From Psettodes erumei (Eukaryota; Chordata; Actinopteri; Pleuronectiformes; Psettodidae): 64,000 nucleotides of DNA. Where the stretch lies: the NCBI GenBank assembly GCA_016785225.1, contig JAFBJZ010000638.1, forward strand, positions 1-64,000. The letters run 5' to 3'. The translations under genes and the position numbers were made by a program. A model generated the notes under the pieces. That model worked only from the letters and a program-made list of their open reading frames with translations, did not search any database and had not been told where the DNA came from. Below, piece by piece: positions 11,853-23,287 of the stretch (positions within the stretch are counted from its first letter, which is position 1; every line of letters begins with the position of its first letter).

Positions 11853-12341
11853 GTAAGTAATAACGGTAGTTAAACTGCATTGCAATGCTTTTAGTTTTGT
11901 AATTATTTTGAAGCTATATAAATAGCATCCCCCATAGTGGTTATGTTGTGGTTCTACTACTAAGCTAGCTTGACAGCTAACCGGGTGAACGTCACACAGA
12001 TTGATGGTTCATTTAGCAAAGTGACCACGCTAAATACATTAAACGAATATAAATTCACATGCAAAATGCCTCGAAGTGTCGACGTTGTGTACTTTTCCTT
12101 TTCTGTCTTTAACGCATCAGTAAAGTTTTAAAAAATCACTTGCAGAGATTCTAAACCTAGATGCATTTAGGTATCTGAAACCTTTGGTAAATGAGAAGAT
12201 GGTGCAAACGACACAGGACTTTTCGGTTAAATGTACATGCAAACTATCTTTATCTCCATCACTGATTTGCCAACTATATTTTTTTTATCAGTGAGCATCT
12301 GCTTTACACTTGCTCTATGGTGTCTCTTTATCCTTGGCAGA

Positions 12342-12455
12342 ATGGTGACAGACGTGCAGCTCGCCATATTTGCCAACATGCTTGGCGTGTCGTTGTTTCT
12401 CCTGGTTGTATTATATCACTACGTCGCTGTCAATAACCCTAAGAAACAGGAGTAA
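12342..12455 (+). CDS. ost4: Oligosaccharyltransferase subunit OST4 (37 aa)
   Basis: OST4 is a tiny single-pass ER membrane subunit that stabilises the STT3 catalytic subunit in the oligosaccharyltransferase complex for N-glycosylation. The frame encodes 37 residues beginning MVTDVQLAIFANMLGVSLF and ending NNPKKQE, differing from the human protein as I recall it only at residue 2 (V for I). One hydrophobic helix spans about residues 9-29. The start is fixed by family length: the ATG lies one base after a CAG acceptor (12340/12341), and the upstream in-frame ATG at 12231 lies in the intron. Exons: a non-coding first exon ending 11852 (GTAAGT donor), the coding exon 12341-12479 (GTAAGT donor), and a 3' UTR exon from 12873 to about 13010. 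AATAAA lies at 12985-12990. Confidence 0.97.
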   Translation: MVTDVQLAIFANMLGVSLFLLVVLYHYVAVNNPKKQE

Positions 12456-12872
12456 GCTTCCGCCAATATGACTGGAGAGGTAAGTACACTTTATTTGGCT
12501 CAGATCGTCTACCACTTTTTTGTAATCACCACTGTTTGTCATTTTCCATGTTCTCGAACAAATCAGGATTTTAACACAGTGTTAAACTACTGAATTTGTT
12601 GAATAGATCCCATTGGTTAGAGGTATGGAATACTATTATATATGATTTATAAGCAACAGGTGTAGTGTTTTGTTGGTGTATAATGCAGATAACTAAAGGC
12701 CTGGCACTTGGAGAAGGGGTTGAGTCTTACCATTTGAGGTACATGGCTGATGAGTTCATATGTCATCATTGGAACACCAGTAAAATGTGGAGGAACAATA
12801 CTCAAATGTTCATTTACAGACAAATAGGACTTCTCTGTCTCAGGTTTAACGCACGTCTTTTTCTCCCCACAG

Positions 12873-13010
12873 GTGAGATGGGAATCAAAGCCACCACCTT
12901 GGAAACAACATTCCCAGCCTTCCCATCCCATCTTTCCAAGAGATGACTTTCCAGTTGTTATGATTGCACAGTAGCGTTTTTTTTAATAAAAGGTGTGAAG
13001 TCCATTTGCA
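12873..13010 (+). other. ost4: ost4 non-coding last exon (3' UTR)
   Basis: It starts after a pyrimidine-rich CTCCCCACAG acceptor and ends shortly after AATAAA (12985-12990), followed by a GTGTG- and T-rich downstream element. The end point is approximate. Confidence 0.75.
12985..12990 (+). terminator. ost4: ost4 poly(A) signal AATAAA
   Basis: Canonical hexamer followed within 30 bp by GT- and T-rich sequence. Confidence 0.85.
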
Positions 13011-13081
13011 TTGTTTTTTTTCCCCAGTAAATTGCCCAAATTATCCTTCATAAATACATTGATTAACTGTGAAAATGAAGT

Positions 13082-13102
13082 TTTATTTCAAGTTAATTTA
13101 TT
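13082..13102 (-). terminator. agbl5: Candidate agbl5 poly(A) signals
   Basis: Two minus-strand AATAAA hexamers (13087-13082 and 13102-13097) lie about 100 bp from the ost4 poly(A) signal on the other strand. If used by the long agbl5 transcript, the two genes end tail to tail with almost no spacer. Other minus-strand AATAAA copies occur near 14665 and 14710. Confidence 0.4.
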
Positions 13103-13132
13103 TATGCTTAAAGTTTCTTTTAATTTCCAACA

Positions 13133-13151
13133 CATACACACACACACACAC
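13133..13151. repeat. Short (CA)n tract
   Basis: About nine CA units. Confidence 0.85.
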
Positions 13152-13864
13152 AAACATGTGTGTGACATAAGCTCTACAGGAATGTGACAGAAGTATATTC
13201 AGTACAAATATATATTACCCATAAAATAATGAACCAACCCTTGGACTTTTCATGTTTTTAAAGATGAATCCTGATAGTCATCAGTAGATTTACATCCCTA
13301 CCAAATGTCTTACTTTTACTGACTGTCCTTAAAGTGCACTGCAGGAAGTTGCTTTGATTTATTGTGGTACTTCTCAGTAACCTTGTTGTGTTTAACACAT
13401 CCTTTCCCAAGTAGAGAGTGGACCATGGTTTCATCTTTTCTGTTGACCAGTGTGGTTAAACAATCAAAGTCCATCAGGGGGTGAATACCTTTTATGGGCA
13501 TTATATGCAATGCACAAACAGGTTTTGGAATAATTACATCAAATACACACTTCTCTCAACACAATCACTTCTAAGCCAAGAAAGCAAATATAGGAGGTTG
13601 TAAAGGTGCTGTCGTGCTTTTCAGTCGGAATAAAACCTTTGCTGTAATAGTTGGTGACTGTGAAACTCTACAGTATATTTATCAGTGCATAACAATATGG
13701 GTCAGAGTGCATTTAATATTATTAAAGGGGAGGGAGCAGCAGAAGGAAAGGACTGAAATTATAAAAACACAAATGTGAGGTACAGTAACGGTGGCTGAAA
13801 TGTTGATTTTTCAGGTCACTGGATCTTCATCAGTTTGAAAACAGGGATGGGGAAAGTGTGTGCT

Positions 13865-14030
13865 CCTCCCCTACTTCACCCGCTGTTGTGGTGTCGTTTA
13901 GCAAGGCACTTAACCCCCGGCTGCTCCATTAAAGCTGCTCAATGGTTGTAGTGGGCAGCTCCTGGCTGTGACTATGTTGTGCAGGATGGCTTAAGACTTA
14001 AAACTGAATAAATAACAATAAAAAATGTTG
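13865..14030 (+). repeat. Dispersed-repeat-like fragment (SINE/LINE-tail type)
   Basis: Contains GCAAGGCACTTAACCCC followed by CTGCTCC and an A-rich tail with AATAAATAACAATAAA. This phrase occurs in many teleost interspersed repeats. The family was not determined. Confidence 0.5.
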
Positions 14031-14193
14031 TATTGCACATTAAAATGCCCCCAAAATAATCATCTTGTTATGAGAACATCACCTCCTATGTCAAAGTTCA
14101 AAATGGTTTTGATCACAATATGGTAATTTAGGCTCACGTTCAGCAAATATAGAAGTACAGTATACACAAGCGACTCCCTCTTCCGTGCACTTC

Positions 14194-15384
14194 CTAGGCT
14201 TCTCCACACAGGGTCACTGTCTCACACATGGCCACAGGCTCGGGCAGAGGCATTACCAGAGTTTCCTCAACCTTCAAAGACAACGTGGTACCTTCTGGTA
14301 AAGTCATTCATTTGTCTTACTGTACTGTAGTTTAAATTCTGTGTGTGCATGTGTGTTTTCACCTGTTGCTGTGTTGGACTCCTCTCTGGTGCCGTTTCTA
14401 TGATAGCGTTTCCTCTGACACGTAAACTCCTGTCTGCTCTCTTCTTCGTGAGTGCTTTGGAGGTCAGCTGTATGGCACTGTCTTTCCCTGATACCCCTGG
14501 AGAGTGAAATGAAACAGTGATGTTAACCGGGAATGAACCATGAAGTATGGAAATGGGTACCAGAAGTCTCAAAATTCCTACAATGAAGGGGAACCAAAAC
14601 AGTTATGTTAAATGCTCCATAGGACTGTGGATTACTGCAGAGTGGGATGATAATTCTGCAGTCTTTTATTAGATATCCAACTGCAAATCCCTGTATGTAA
14701 ATGCCCCTGTTTTATTTGATCCTGTCATTAGTCAGGTGACTCCCTCTGGGCCGAACACAGCTAAAAGCACAGCCAGCACGTGTGGATGTGCACGTATACG
14801 TGCCTGACAGCGACAGGTGTTGGTGGAGGCCAGGTCTGAACAGCTTCCACACCTTCACGGCGGCTGGCTCATCTTTTACTCCAGGTGAGGATGGATTGTT
14901 GCGGACAGAGGTCATTTTACTGCCACGTGTTGCAGTGGTGTCAGTTGACCCCGCTCTCCGGATGGGTATGCGGCTGATATGAGGTTGGAGTTCACACCTG
15001 GGAAAAAAATCGCAGCACGGATAAGGCTGATGTCCCACTGTGTTCTCATTGTTTTCTTCTTCATTGTAGACAAGAGAGAACTCACTTGCTTAATTTGATG
15101 GAGGAGAGGATGTGTTCAGGCCCCAAGTCTTTAGCAGTCTGTGACAGAGAGAGACATGGATACGGCAGATGCAGCAAAACAGGTGGCACGAGGAATGAGG
15201 ACACTTTGTGTGTGAGTAGTGAGCCTGCAATGTGAGCGAACCTCTGCGCAGGCCTCTTTGGAGTGATGACCAGTGGTAACAGTCCGGCACCCCCTCCCCA
15301 CACGGCCAGTACGCATGGGGAAAGGCGTTCTGGACCAACCCTCTGAACTGGGTCCACCAGCCTGAAAGTCGGGACAGCTGAGGC
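14194..15384 (-). CDS. agbl5: Candidate alternative 3' coding exons of agbl5 (partial)
   Basis: Four open segments on the agbl5 strand are flanked by splice signals. L is 15384-15242 (acceptor AACAG, donor GAG/GTTCGC, contains GLLPLVITPKRPAQR). M is 14997-14921 (acceptor TTTCCCAG, contains SRIPIRRAGSTDTTATRG, donor GTAAAA). N is 14496-14363 (acceptor CTCTCCAG, donor CAG/GTGAAA, contains KALTKKRADRSLRVRGNAI). O is 14271-14194 (contains MPLPEPVAMCETVTLCGEA then TAG). Phases agree for L-M (2), M-N (1) and N-O (0). L resembles, loosely, the GKGLL region of the long human CCP5 tail as I recall it. The link from the main gene to L is not resolved, because the 18889-18561 exon would need an internal donor (for example at 18713) and possibly another exon. 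N and O could instead belong to an unrecognised gene. Confidence 0.4.
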
Positions 15385-18352
15385 CTGTTAACCAGATGAA
15401 GGGACATGAATACTAAAAAAAACAGAGAGAGGGAAGGAGAGACAGTGGGTGGCTAATATGGAAATCAATTTCAGGACAAAAAACAATTAAAGATTTTTTT
15501 AAACAATTATAGATGTAACTATACACTATACTATACTACAAGCTATTTGCTGAATGTTGACATATCACTGGTCAAGGCGACATATGTTGTCAGAACTAAA
15601 CATGTGATTCAACCTGTTTGCCACCAACTGTGCCCCACATGGAACCTGATGACCAATGATCAGCAGGAGAGAAAAGAGAGTAGAAGACTCACACACACAA
15701 AAGTTGCTTCACAAAGGGAGAGTTTTTATTCCAGAGGTTAAACAGTGAGGCGGCGAGGGACAGCAGCACATTCAAGAAGGTGATAGTCATAAAGATGTTA
15801 CATGGACAAACACTTAACCGGACTCTGGCAAAGAGGGTTAGCACCACATTGAAGGAAACGGCAACATTCTCATAAAGAGTATGAAGCAGAAAGACCTAAT
15901 GAGAATGTGACGATGTGTACAGAGTGTTCCCGCCTGAAGCTTTTTTTTTTAAAATTAATATTCTGGATGAAGATATTTAAGCTTCAGGGTTGAAACAAGT
16001 GGGAAACAGGACATCAAAGTTCACAGTGAGGAAGCAGAAGAAAACTACAGTTCGCTCTCCCCAGTTCTCAGGGCTTATAACGAAGGCTCAGAATACGTCG
16101 TCCCCAACGTGCTGTACGAAGGGGGCTGAGGTTACATGGAAAACACCATCATAGTGATATCAAAGGAACATTTAGGGAGACTTTCGTGTCTCCATAGCAC
16201 ATGAAATTTTCAAAGGGGTTGATAGGGTCTCCTATTCACTTTTTAATTTGTTCTCAAAGAGCTGAGATTTCTTTTGGGGTCTATAATCCTTTTTAAAAAA
16301 AAAATGAAGAAGAAACTTTACATCTAAGTAAGAGAATCACTGGCATTCGGTTTTTACTGTTTTTTTTTCAGATCTGCTCTAATTAGCTAGCTCGCTTTTT
16401 CTTTTGTGAAAAAGTCAACTAGAGTCCAAAATATGCCCTTTTAACTTAATTTCCAAATGTACGAATCTGTATTCTGTTTAAACATACAGCGTTTTAGGTC
16501 TGTACACTCAGAAAGCCACTAAATTAGTCCCATTTTTCATTGCATCTTTAAATCTTCCAAATTAATGATAAAGCAGATGTATTGGCAAGGAGGATGACCT
16601 CCAGATAACAATAAAAGCCAGATTTTTGGTTAAAAAAAAAAAAAAGGAAAAGGATGAGCAGAACCTCCTGGACTTACTGCTTACAACGGAGCAAGGCACA
16701 CTACAATGTCGCACAGCACTAGAAAAGACGATAGCTACAGCGAGGCAAGCCCAGGTGTTCTGACAGCTACTCTCCATCCAATAGATCAATGGCCTGGTTT
16801 CATCAGCTCCTCATTAAACCTCTCTGGACATACGTTCCACATGCGCATCTTCAGCCCATCTAAACCGGCTGGCCGTAAAACGCAGACCATCATCAAGCTC
16901 TTGGAGGACCGTGCACAAAGCTGAATTACAGACAAATTACTGTACAGTAATTCCACAACCGAGGATTAAATACAGACCAAGACGACGACACTATATCTCC
17001 CCTCTGCTAAGCACAGAATACATCTGACCATCGACAGCCTACTACACACCCGTTAAAATTCAATTTACACAACAAAATACACAAATGAGCTTGAATAAAT
17101 AGTGATCAATAAGCTTCTTCACTGGCTTAATGAAACATGTAATAAAATTTAAGAAAAACTCTCCACTTCATTTACACAAAAAACAATATTGGAATCTTCT
17201 TAGAAAATTATTAACGCTTACCAACTTTGACTCACTGTTGGGACTAGACTAATAGTTTGATATGATATTGCTTGTTGGCAAACAGCTTCAGGACACAACT
17301 CCCATGGTCCCATCATCAATGAGGATTTAAAGCCAGTAATGGTTCCACGTGAGGTTTCTGGCAAGTAGGCTACTCTGTGAATATCACCACGTCAGGGCCG
17401 AGACTGGAACGACACTGGAACAATGCAGGATTTAGAAAGATCCCAGAAAAGGAGTCACTGACTTACGTAGAATAACGCAACAACAGACCTTTTGAATGTC
17501 ATTTTCTGCCACAAAAAATTAAATGTAGAAGTCAGAACGCTAAGTCAAATGTGAGTAGAATGGGACGGTGCGATCGACCTGCGACTCTTTTACACAAACA
17601 TTGCAGAGTGAATTACAAACACGCTGGAAAAACAAAGAAAAGATTAGAAGGTGCTTTGAAAGATTTTTCAGAAGCCACGTCCAATTTCGCCAACTTCATG
17701 TCTCAAATAATAAATTACACCATTAAATATTTTACAAAAATTAAAGTGCAACATGGCAAAAGTAATTTGTATTGTAGTTGTTTATGAGAGAGAGAAATTC
17801 TATGACATAGAGAAAATATAAAAGTTGACAGCCCTGGCTATTTCCCAAATATTAGCTCAGTAACGTGGGAAGTCTTCTTAGCTTATTAGTTGTATAGGGA
17901 CCGAAAAAATGAGACTCACCCAATGTAATGTAATCCTTTAGTAGAATATATCTAATATTAATGCACACTCATGATATCTACTGTATATTCTGCAAGTGCT
18001 GGGGCACAATGGAGATTATGTAGCCAAGCGACTGCCTTGACTTTCTTTGCTACACACTCGCACACTAAGTGTTCTGCTTTGTTGAGTAAAGAGCATCCAC
18101 AAGAACCACGTCACAATTGTCACACAATCCCGGACGTAAGGTTTGGTAAACGGAAGGAAAAATATTTTTCAACACATTTCAGTCATAACTGGGTTTTAAA
18201 GAACACCGGCGCTCTCAAGTGTACTACTCATCCTAAGGTGCTATTACTGTAGATACAAGTAATTATGCAGATATGTGCAGAAGGAGGAGATGGTAAGATT
18301 TGAGGAAAAGTCAGAAGAGCTAGCACCAGTGATGTCGCACTCGCACACACAT

Positions 18353-18387
<35 letters not shown>

Positions 18388-18560
18388 AGATAGTGATTTG
18401 CACTTGTTTAGTGAGTGCCAGGCGGGTGCTAGTTGCTGCGAAGACAGTCTCTTGATATAACCTAACGCACCTTTCATCTGACACTCGGAGAAATTTTAAG
18501 AGCTCACGCTCACACACACACACACAAAAACACACAGACCCGGGCCCTCGCAAGTTTGAT
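15385..18560. other. Non-coding interval (agbl5 3' region or intron)
   Basis: AT-rich sequence with a CA microsatellite at 18343-18387 and a short one at 18511-18530. No supported exon. If the long agbl5 form exists, this is an intron; otherwise it is 3' UTR plus intergenic DNA. Confidence 0.6.
18343..18387. repeat. (CA)n microsatellite
   Basis: About 20 CA units with one ATG interruption. Confidence 0.95.
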
Positions 18561-21500
18561 TCAGTCCTGGGTGGGCCCATTTGGAGTGTTGGTTGCCGGC
18601 GGCAGGCTCTGAAGAAGCAGGGGGCTGAGTTTGGAGAGCAGCCCGGGGCGGGGCAGAGCCTGCAGGGAAGGGAGCAAGGTGGAGAGGCTGGGGGGCTGGA
18701 GGGAGTACAGACCTGTCATACTGACGGAGGCCGGGAGGGGACAGGAGCCCGCCGCGCACACCGAGGAAGACGAGGAGGAGGAGGAGGAGGGGGGTGAGAG
18801 CGGGGGGCGTGAGGGTGCGTGGCTGTTGCTGGGAGACCGTAGGATGGAGCGGTGGTGGGGGGGGCGTCTCTTCTCCTGAGGCTTAGGGTCTACAGAGATG
18901 GAGACACATACGCACACCAGCTCAGAGACATGCGGGGGACTGTGTCCCTGTGGAATCTGCCCCTCACAAGAGCCATGCGCCAAGGCACACCATGCGTTCA
19001 CATGCTCCAGGCAGGAAAACTGATGGGACATTGACGGAATTAATCTGTGTTGGAAAAATATGCAATAATTTGGTCCAAGCAGAAAATGTCTTCAGATTTC
19101 TGATTTAACCTTGGTGGGACTAACAGAGGAGGTGAAAAAAAGCATGCGTGGACAACAGCAGCAGGTGGCGTCATGCTCGGGGTCATGCTCAGGTCAAGCA
19201 GGGGTCATGCTGATATTGCAGGCCAGAGACATCCAGGACATGAATCCATCTGTTCTTTAAAAATCACAGTTCTCCCGAGAATGGGAGCGATTTACATCAC
19301 CGTCGCACAAAAGCTGCATCTCACAGACATTGGCAGATGCCTCTGGCATTCTAAAATAACCACTCTACCAGTCATCAAGTGTTCTTAACATCAAAGTAGA
19401 AAAAAGGAAGGCAGCAGAAGAAGACATGAAGAGAAACTTAAAGAAAGAATGTGTGATGAGAGAGAAAAATAGAAGAGTGGGGCAACACCCTGGTCGAGGT
19501 GATAGAAAACGCCGATGAGCGACACAGGCACAAGGTCCAGAGATCAGCTTACCTCTGACTGGCCCGAGTGTCTTGTTGCCTCCACGTGCGCTCGTGTGAT
19601 TGCTGTTGTGCTGCGCGTGAGTTCGGGGCGGCGGGCAGCCGAAGGTGAAGCTCGGGGAGCTGTGCATCTTTGGGGAGGGCGTCTGGCTGCTGCTGCTCTG
19701 GCTGTTGCAGCGAACGCGGCTGAGGGTATTCTCCGACGCTGAGCCGGACAGACAGCTGCCAGGAACAAAAAGCAAAAAAACAAAACCACCAAAGTGTATA
19801 TCTGCGCAAGTGTATATCTGTGCGTCGGTTGTTTGGGTCCTTCGTTTGAACTCACTTGTTGAAATTCTTTGGCGGGGACGCCTTGCTGCCGTTGTGGTGT
19901 ATTCTCGGCGGTGGGTGAGCGTGGCTGTGCGTGTTTGGGCCTTTGGTGTTGCGGACGTGCTTTAGGATCCAGGCTCGGAGATTTGTCAGGCAGCTGTGCT
20001 CCGACAGCACCAGCCGAGGCCAGGGGTTACACTCTGCCATATCCAGGGCCGAGATTGCCACGGCACGCCCCACCTGACGCACAGCATCACTCGAGTTCAC
20101 TTCAAAACCACCTTATCTTTTTTTATGTAAATTTCCTCTGCAGATAGGTTTTCCTAGTTATCACATATCACAAACATTCAAACCACGCTGCGATAAAAAC
20201 TCGTCAAACGAACACGAAGTCGGGAATCTCAGCCGCTGACAAGGGAGTTAGCGGCACAGTCATGCACCGCTCTCATCTTCGTACCTGTTCAAATATTTCT
20301 GGAGTGTATTTTGGTGGGAATGATGGGGGTGGAGGCGGGGTTGCCCGCCCGTTGTCGTGGCAGGCAGGCGGGATGGTGTTCATGGTTTTTCCAGTGTTGT
20401 AATTGCACTCCAAAGTGTAGCTGTCGGGAAGCCAGTAAAATAAACACGACAAACTATCACTACAGCTGTTTGTGGAATTACTGACTTGAATTACTGACCT
20501 GATTTCCTGACTCTTTAAAAATCTTAAAAAGTGTTGAAAATAGATGAAATAGTTGCTATGGGCTATCTAGACTGACCGCAGTGACCGTCAGCTGCTGAAG
20601 TGGTGTGTGCCCATTAAAGTCTGACCTGTGAAGCAGCCCTATGGCCTTGTGAATGGCCACCCGCCCGCTGCCTTCTTTGGACTGCCCATCCCTCTTGTCT
20701 CGTGCGTACATATTTTTCTCAGAGAAGTTGCAGCCCAGGAAATCAAAGTGGGCTGAGTTCACAGCGATCAGCCTTGGGTACAGCATGTTCTCCACCTGCA
20801 GACGGAGGAAAGAGAACACCGTGAATCTAAGACGTTGGTGGCAAAAGTCTGACAGTATTATCTGACTGTCATTTGATATTCTTCCAGAAGTATTCCAAGC
20901 TAAAAGTTGGAATAAATAAATAAACTTCAACCTGCTGGCTCTCATCGGGGAGGCTGTTTCCATACATGAAGCATCCGCGTTTGGAGGCGTGGCCATGCAA
21001 GTCCACATAATATGCCACGCCTCCCTCAAGGGGTGGAATTGATTCCTGTTCCTCCACCTGTGGGACTGTTACCTCGACAGTAACAGGGGCTACAGTCTCC
21101 GAGGAGCTCGAAGAGCTATTCTGGTCGTCTTTCCCCATCTCTGTGGTGACCCAGACGTTTTCCTCCATCACCATGGGAACTTCGGGCTGTGCAGGATTTG
21201 CGTCTTTCTCTGCGACTTGTCGGTTCGAGCTGACTTCAAGGGCCGCGAGGGGAGGAGCTTGATGCTGATCGGCGGGTTTGATGTTGAGGGGGGAGCTCTG
21301 CGTGCATGTAGGGCTGTTACAGTGAGCGCCGGGCTGTGTATTGTGCAAGCGGTTGTGCGTGTGGTGGTAGAGCAACAGTGCTTTGGCTGCATAGATGGAC
21401 GGGTGCAGCTCGGGGCTGGGGTTCAGGTACTGCCGGTTCAAATTCACTCCCCTGGAATCAGTCCTGCAGAACACACAGGCTGTTATTGATTAAAGCACAG

Positions 21501-23287
21501 ACTTAACAACTCATGCAAGGAACTGTTTCCTGTTGTAACAATACCTCCAACTGCAACTTCTCAGTAACCTGCTACGAGCTAAGACACATCGTGACATAAA
21601 TAACACAAAAAATTTGAGTGATTCACTAATTTAATGTAAACCATGCACTCCCAAAACAAGAGAATAAACTACACTGAGCCACATGATTGTTGTGTGACGT
21701 TGTGATGTTAGATGTGTGTGACTGGAAAAATTCTTGCCTGTAGTGTCCGCGGACCACCCCGTCCGGGTTGAGCATGGGAATGAGCTTGAACACAAACATG
21801 TTTCGCAGCGCGTGAGCACGTGGGTCGTCTCTCCTTAGGATGAAGTTGAGGAAACCGTTAAACACGAAGGATGAGGGAGTCTCCCCTGGGTGCACCCGAC
21901 TGCTGAGGAAAAACACCTGCAAAACACAAAGTTCAGTTTCATCAAGTTGATATTGTTAAATCATAATCTTTATTTACAGAAAAATACAAAGTGCTTCACA
22001 AGGCAGCAAAATATAAACATATAACAGTTCATTATTATCACGTGATTCCACATTAGCCTCGGCTACTGTCGAGTGTGTGTCATTGAAAAGGTGTCACAAG
22101 CTGTGTTTAAGTACGACTGCACAATACCCGTTTGCCGGAGAAGCGGTGTGGTCTCGGAGTGTTGGTGTCTGGAAACAGCTTCGGCAGACGGGGTTCTCTC
22201 TCCTCCTGCATCCCGCTGCAGTTGGTCACAGTGAGCAGGTCCACCCTGTTGCCATCCAGAGAGTGGCACAGCAGCTCCCTATGATAATACACGCTGCTCG
22301 GTGCGCTGGCAGCGGGAGCAGGCGAGGACAGAGAACGTTAGTAGGAAAGAAAGGGGCCCAGTTAACAACCAAAGCAGTCATAGCTCATTTTACTTTTAAA
22401 GCAGTGTCAAATGATACGTGTTGGATGTGTTCTACCTGCTGGGGCTGAGTTGAGCGCCACTGGGATAGCTCTCATCCAACTGCTGCAGCATCTCCTGGCA
22501 CTCGCTATAAGAAAACGGATAGCAGAAGGAGAAGTAGGTGGTGGCTCCTCGCACGTCCAACAGCCGGTGAGTGAACGAGAGGATGAACTGGTTATCTACA
22601 ATCTGGAAAGGAACAGAAGAAGGGAAGAAGAGACATATTATTAGAAAGATAATTATAGCTGTCAGGAGGCCAGACTGACAGCACTGCGCCTCACTGGCTC
22701 CTGTTGCACACATCCTCCGCCTGACAGCCTCTGCGTGTGTGTGCATGTACCTCAGATGTGGGTCTCTCTCGGATCCTTTCCCACCGGTTCTTGCCAGGCA
22801 AAGTGCGTACAAGCGGAGCCATGCCCTGGCTGTAGAGTTTCCTCTGGTTATTCATGTTCATCACATTGATCTTCAGTATCTTGCCAGGTGCTGCACCCGC
22901 ACGCTGAAGTAAAACCACGATCTGAAACACGAGAAACATAATTTGGGATTCTAGAGGTAATACAGTTGTGTGCAGTGAGTTAAGATATTTACCAACAAAG
23001 AGGCATTTTTCATGCATTCTGCTGCCCTCTCATGAGAGGTGCTACGTGCTATGAGAACAGAAGTTTTGTTACCTGTTGCCGTTCTCGTGTTCTGTGCCAG
23101 CACAGTCCGGCTGCGTCCACACATTGAACTCGTAGTCGGGAGCAAGGGTTGACCCTGAGGGTGCGCTGCCACTGGAAGCAGTGTCAGAGGAAGGGCTGGA
23201 GCCGCCCTTCTCCACCTTCTCCACGCGTGCCAGGTTCCCTGAGTCAAACTTGGAGCTGAACACAATATTACCAAAGCGAGACTCCAT
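18561..23287 (-). CDS. agbl5: Cytosolic carboxypeptidase 5 (AGBL5/CCP5), frame broken by 1 nt in this sequence
   Basis: This M14-family zinc carboxypeptidase removes glutamates from tubulin, including the branch-point glutamate. Coding exons (minus): 23287-23073, 22921-22751, 22602-22436, 22305-22128, 21916-21738, 21463-20932, 20795-20626, 20420-20285, 20073-19856, 19755-19553, 18889-18561. The start encodes MESRFGNIVFSSKFDSGNL, like vertebrate CCP5. Zinc ligands are visible as HPGE (exon 5) and the His of DLHGH (exon 6). NLNR, GHYR and the catalytic Glu in YTLECNYN (exon 8) are present. A family-typical Ser/Pro-rich tail with a poly-Ser run ends at TGA 18563-18561. Total is about 832 residues if one base missing at 22896-22898 is allowed for; human is about 886. 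As written, a premature TGA falls at 22875-22873. One intron uses a GC donor (21737-21736). A further 5' non-coding part starts at 23334. Confidence 0.93.
22873..22898 (-). other. agbl5: Frame break in agbl5 exon 2 and resulting stop
   Basis: The exon opens in frame for SWFYFSVR, but the following PGK-ILKINVMNMN part is in another frame. The C-run CCC at 22896-22898 (GGG on the coding strand) is one short of what the protein family requires (R-G-A-A-P-G-K). As written, a TGA follows at 22875-22873. The exon is 171 nt, where flanking splice phases (2 in, 0 out) need 172. Confidence 0.88.

Noticed and set aside
12231..12341. Upstream ATG extending ost4 to 74 residues
   Set aside because: This part is intron ending in GGCAG. 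The 37-residue form matches the invariant family length.
18320..18580. Cys/Val-rich frames over CA repeats (also at 3941, 52491)
   Set aside because: Translations of dinucleotide repeats, not proteins.
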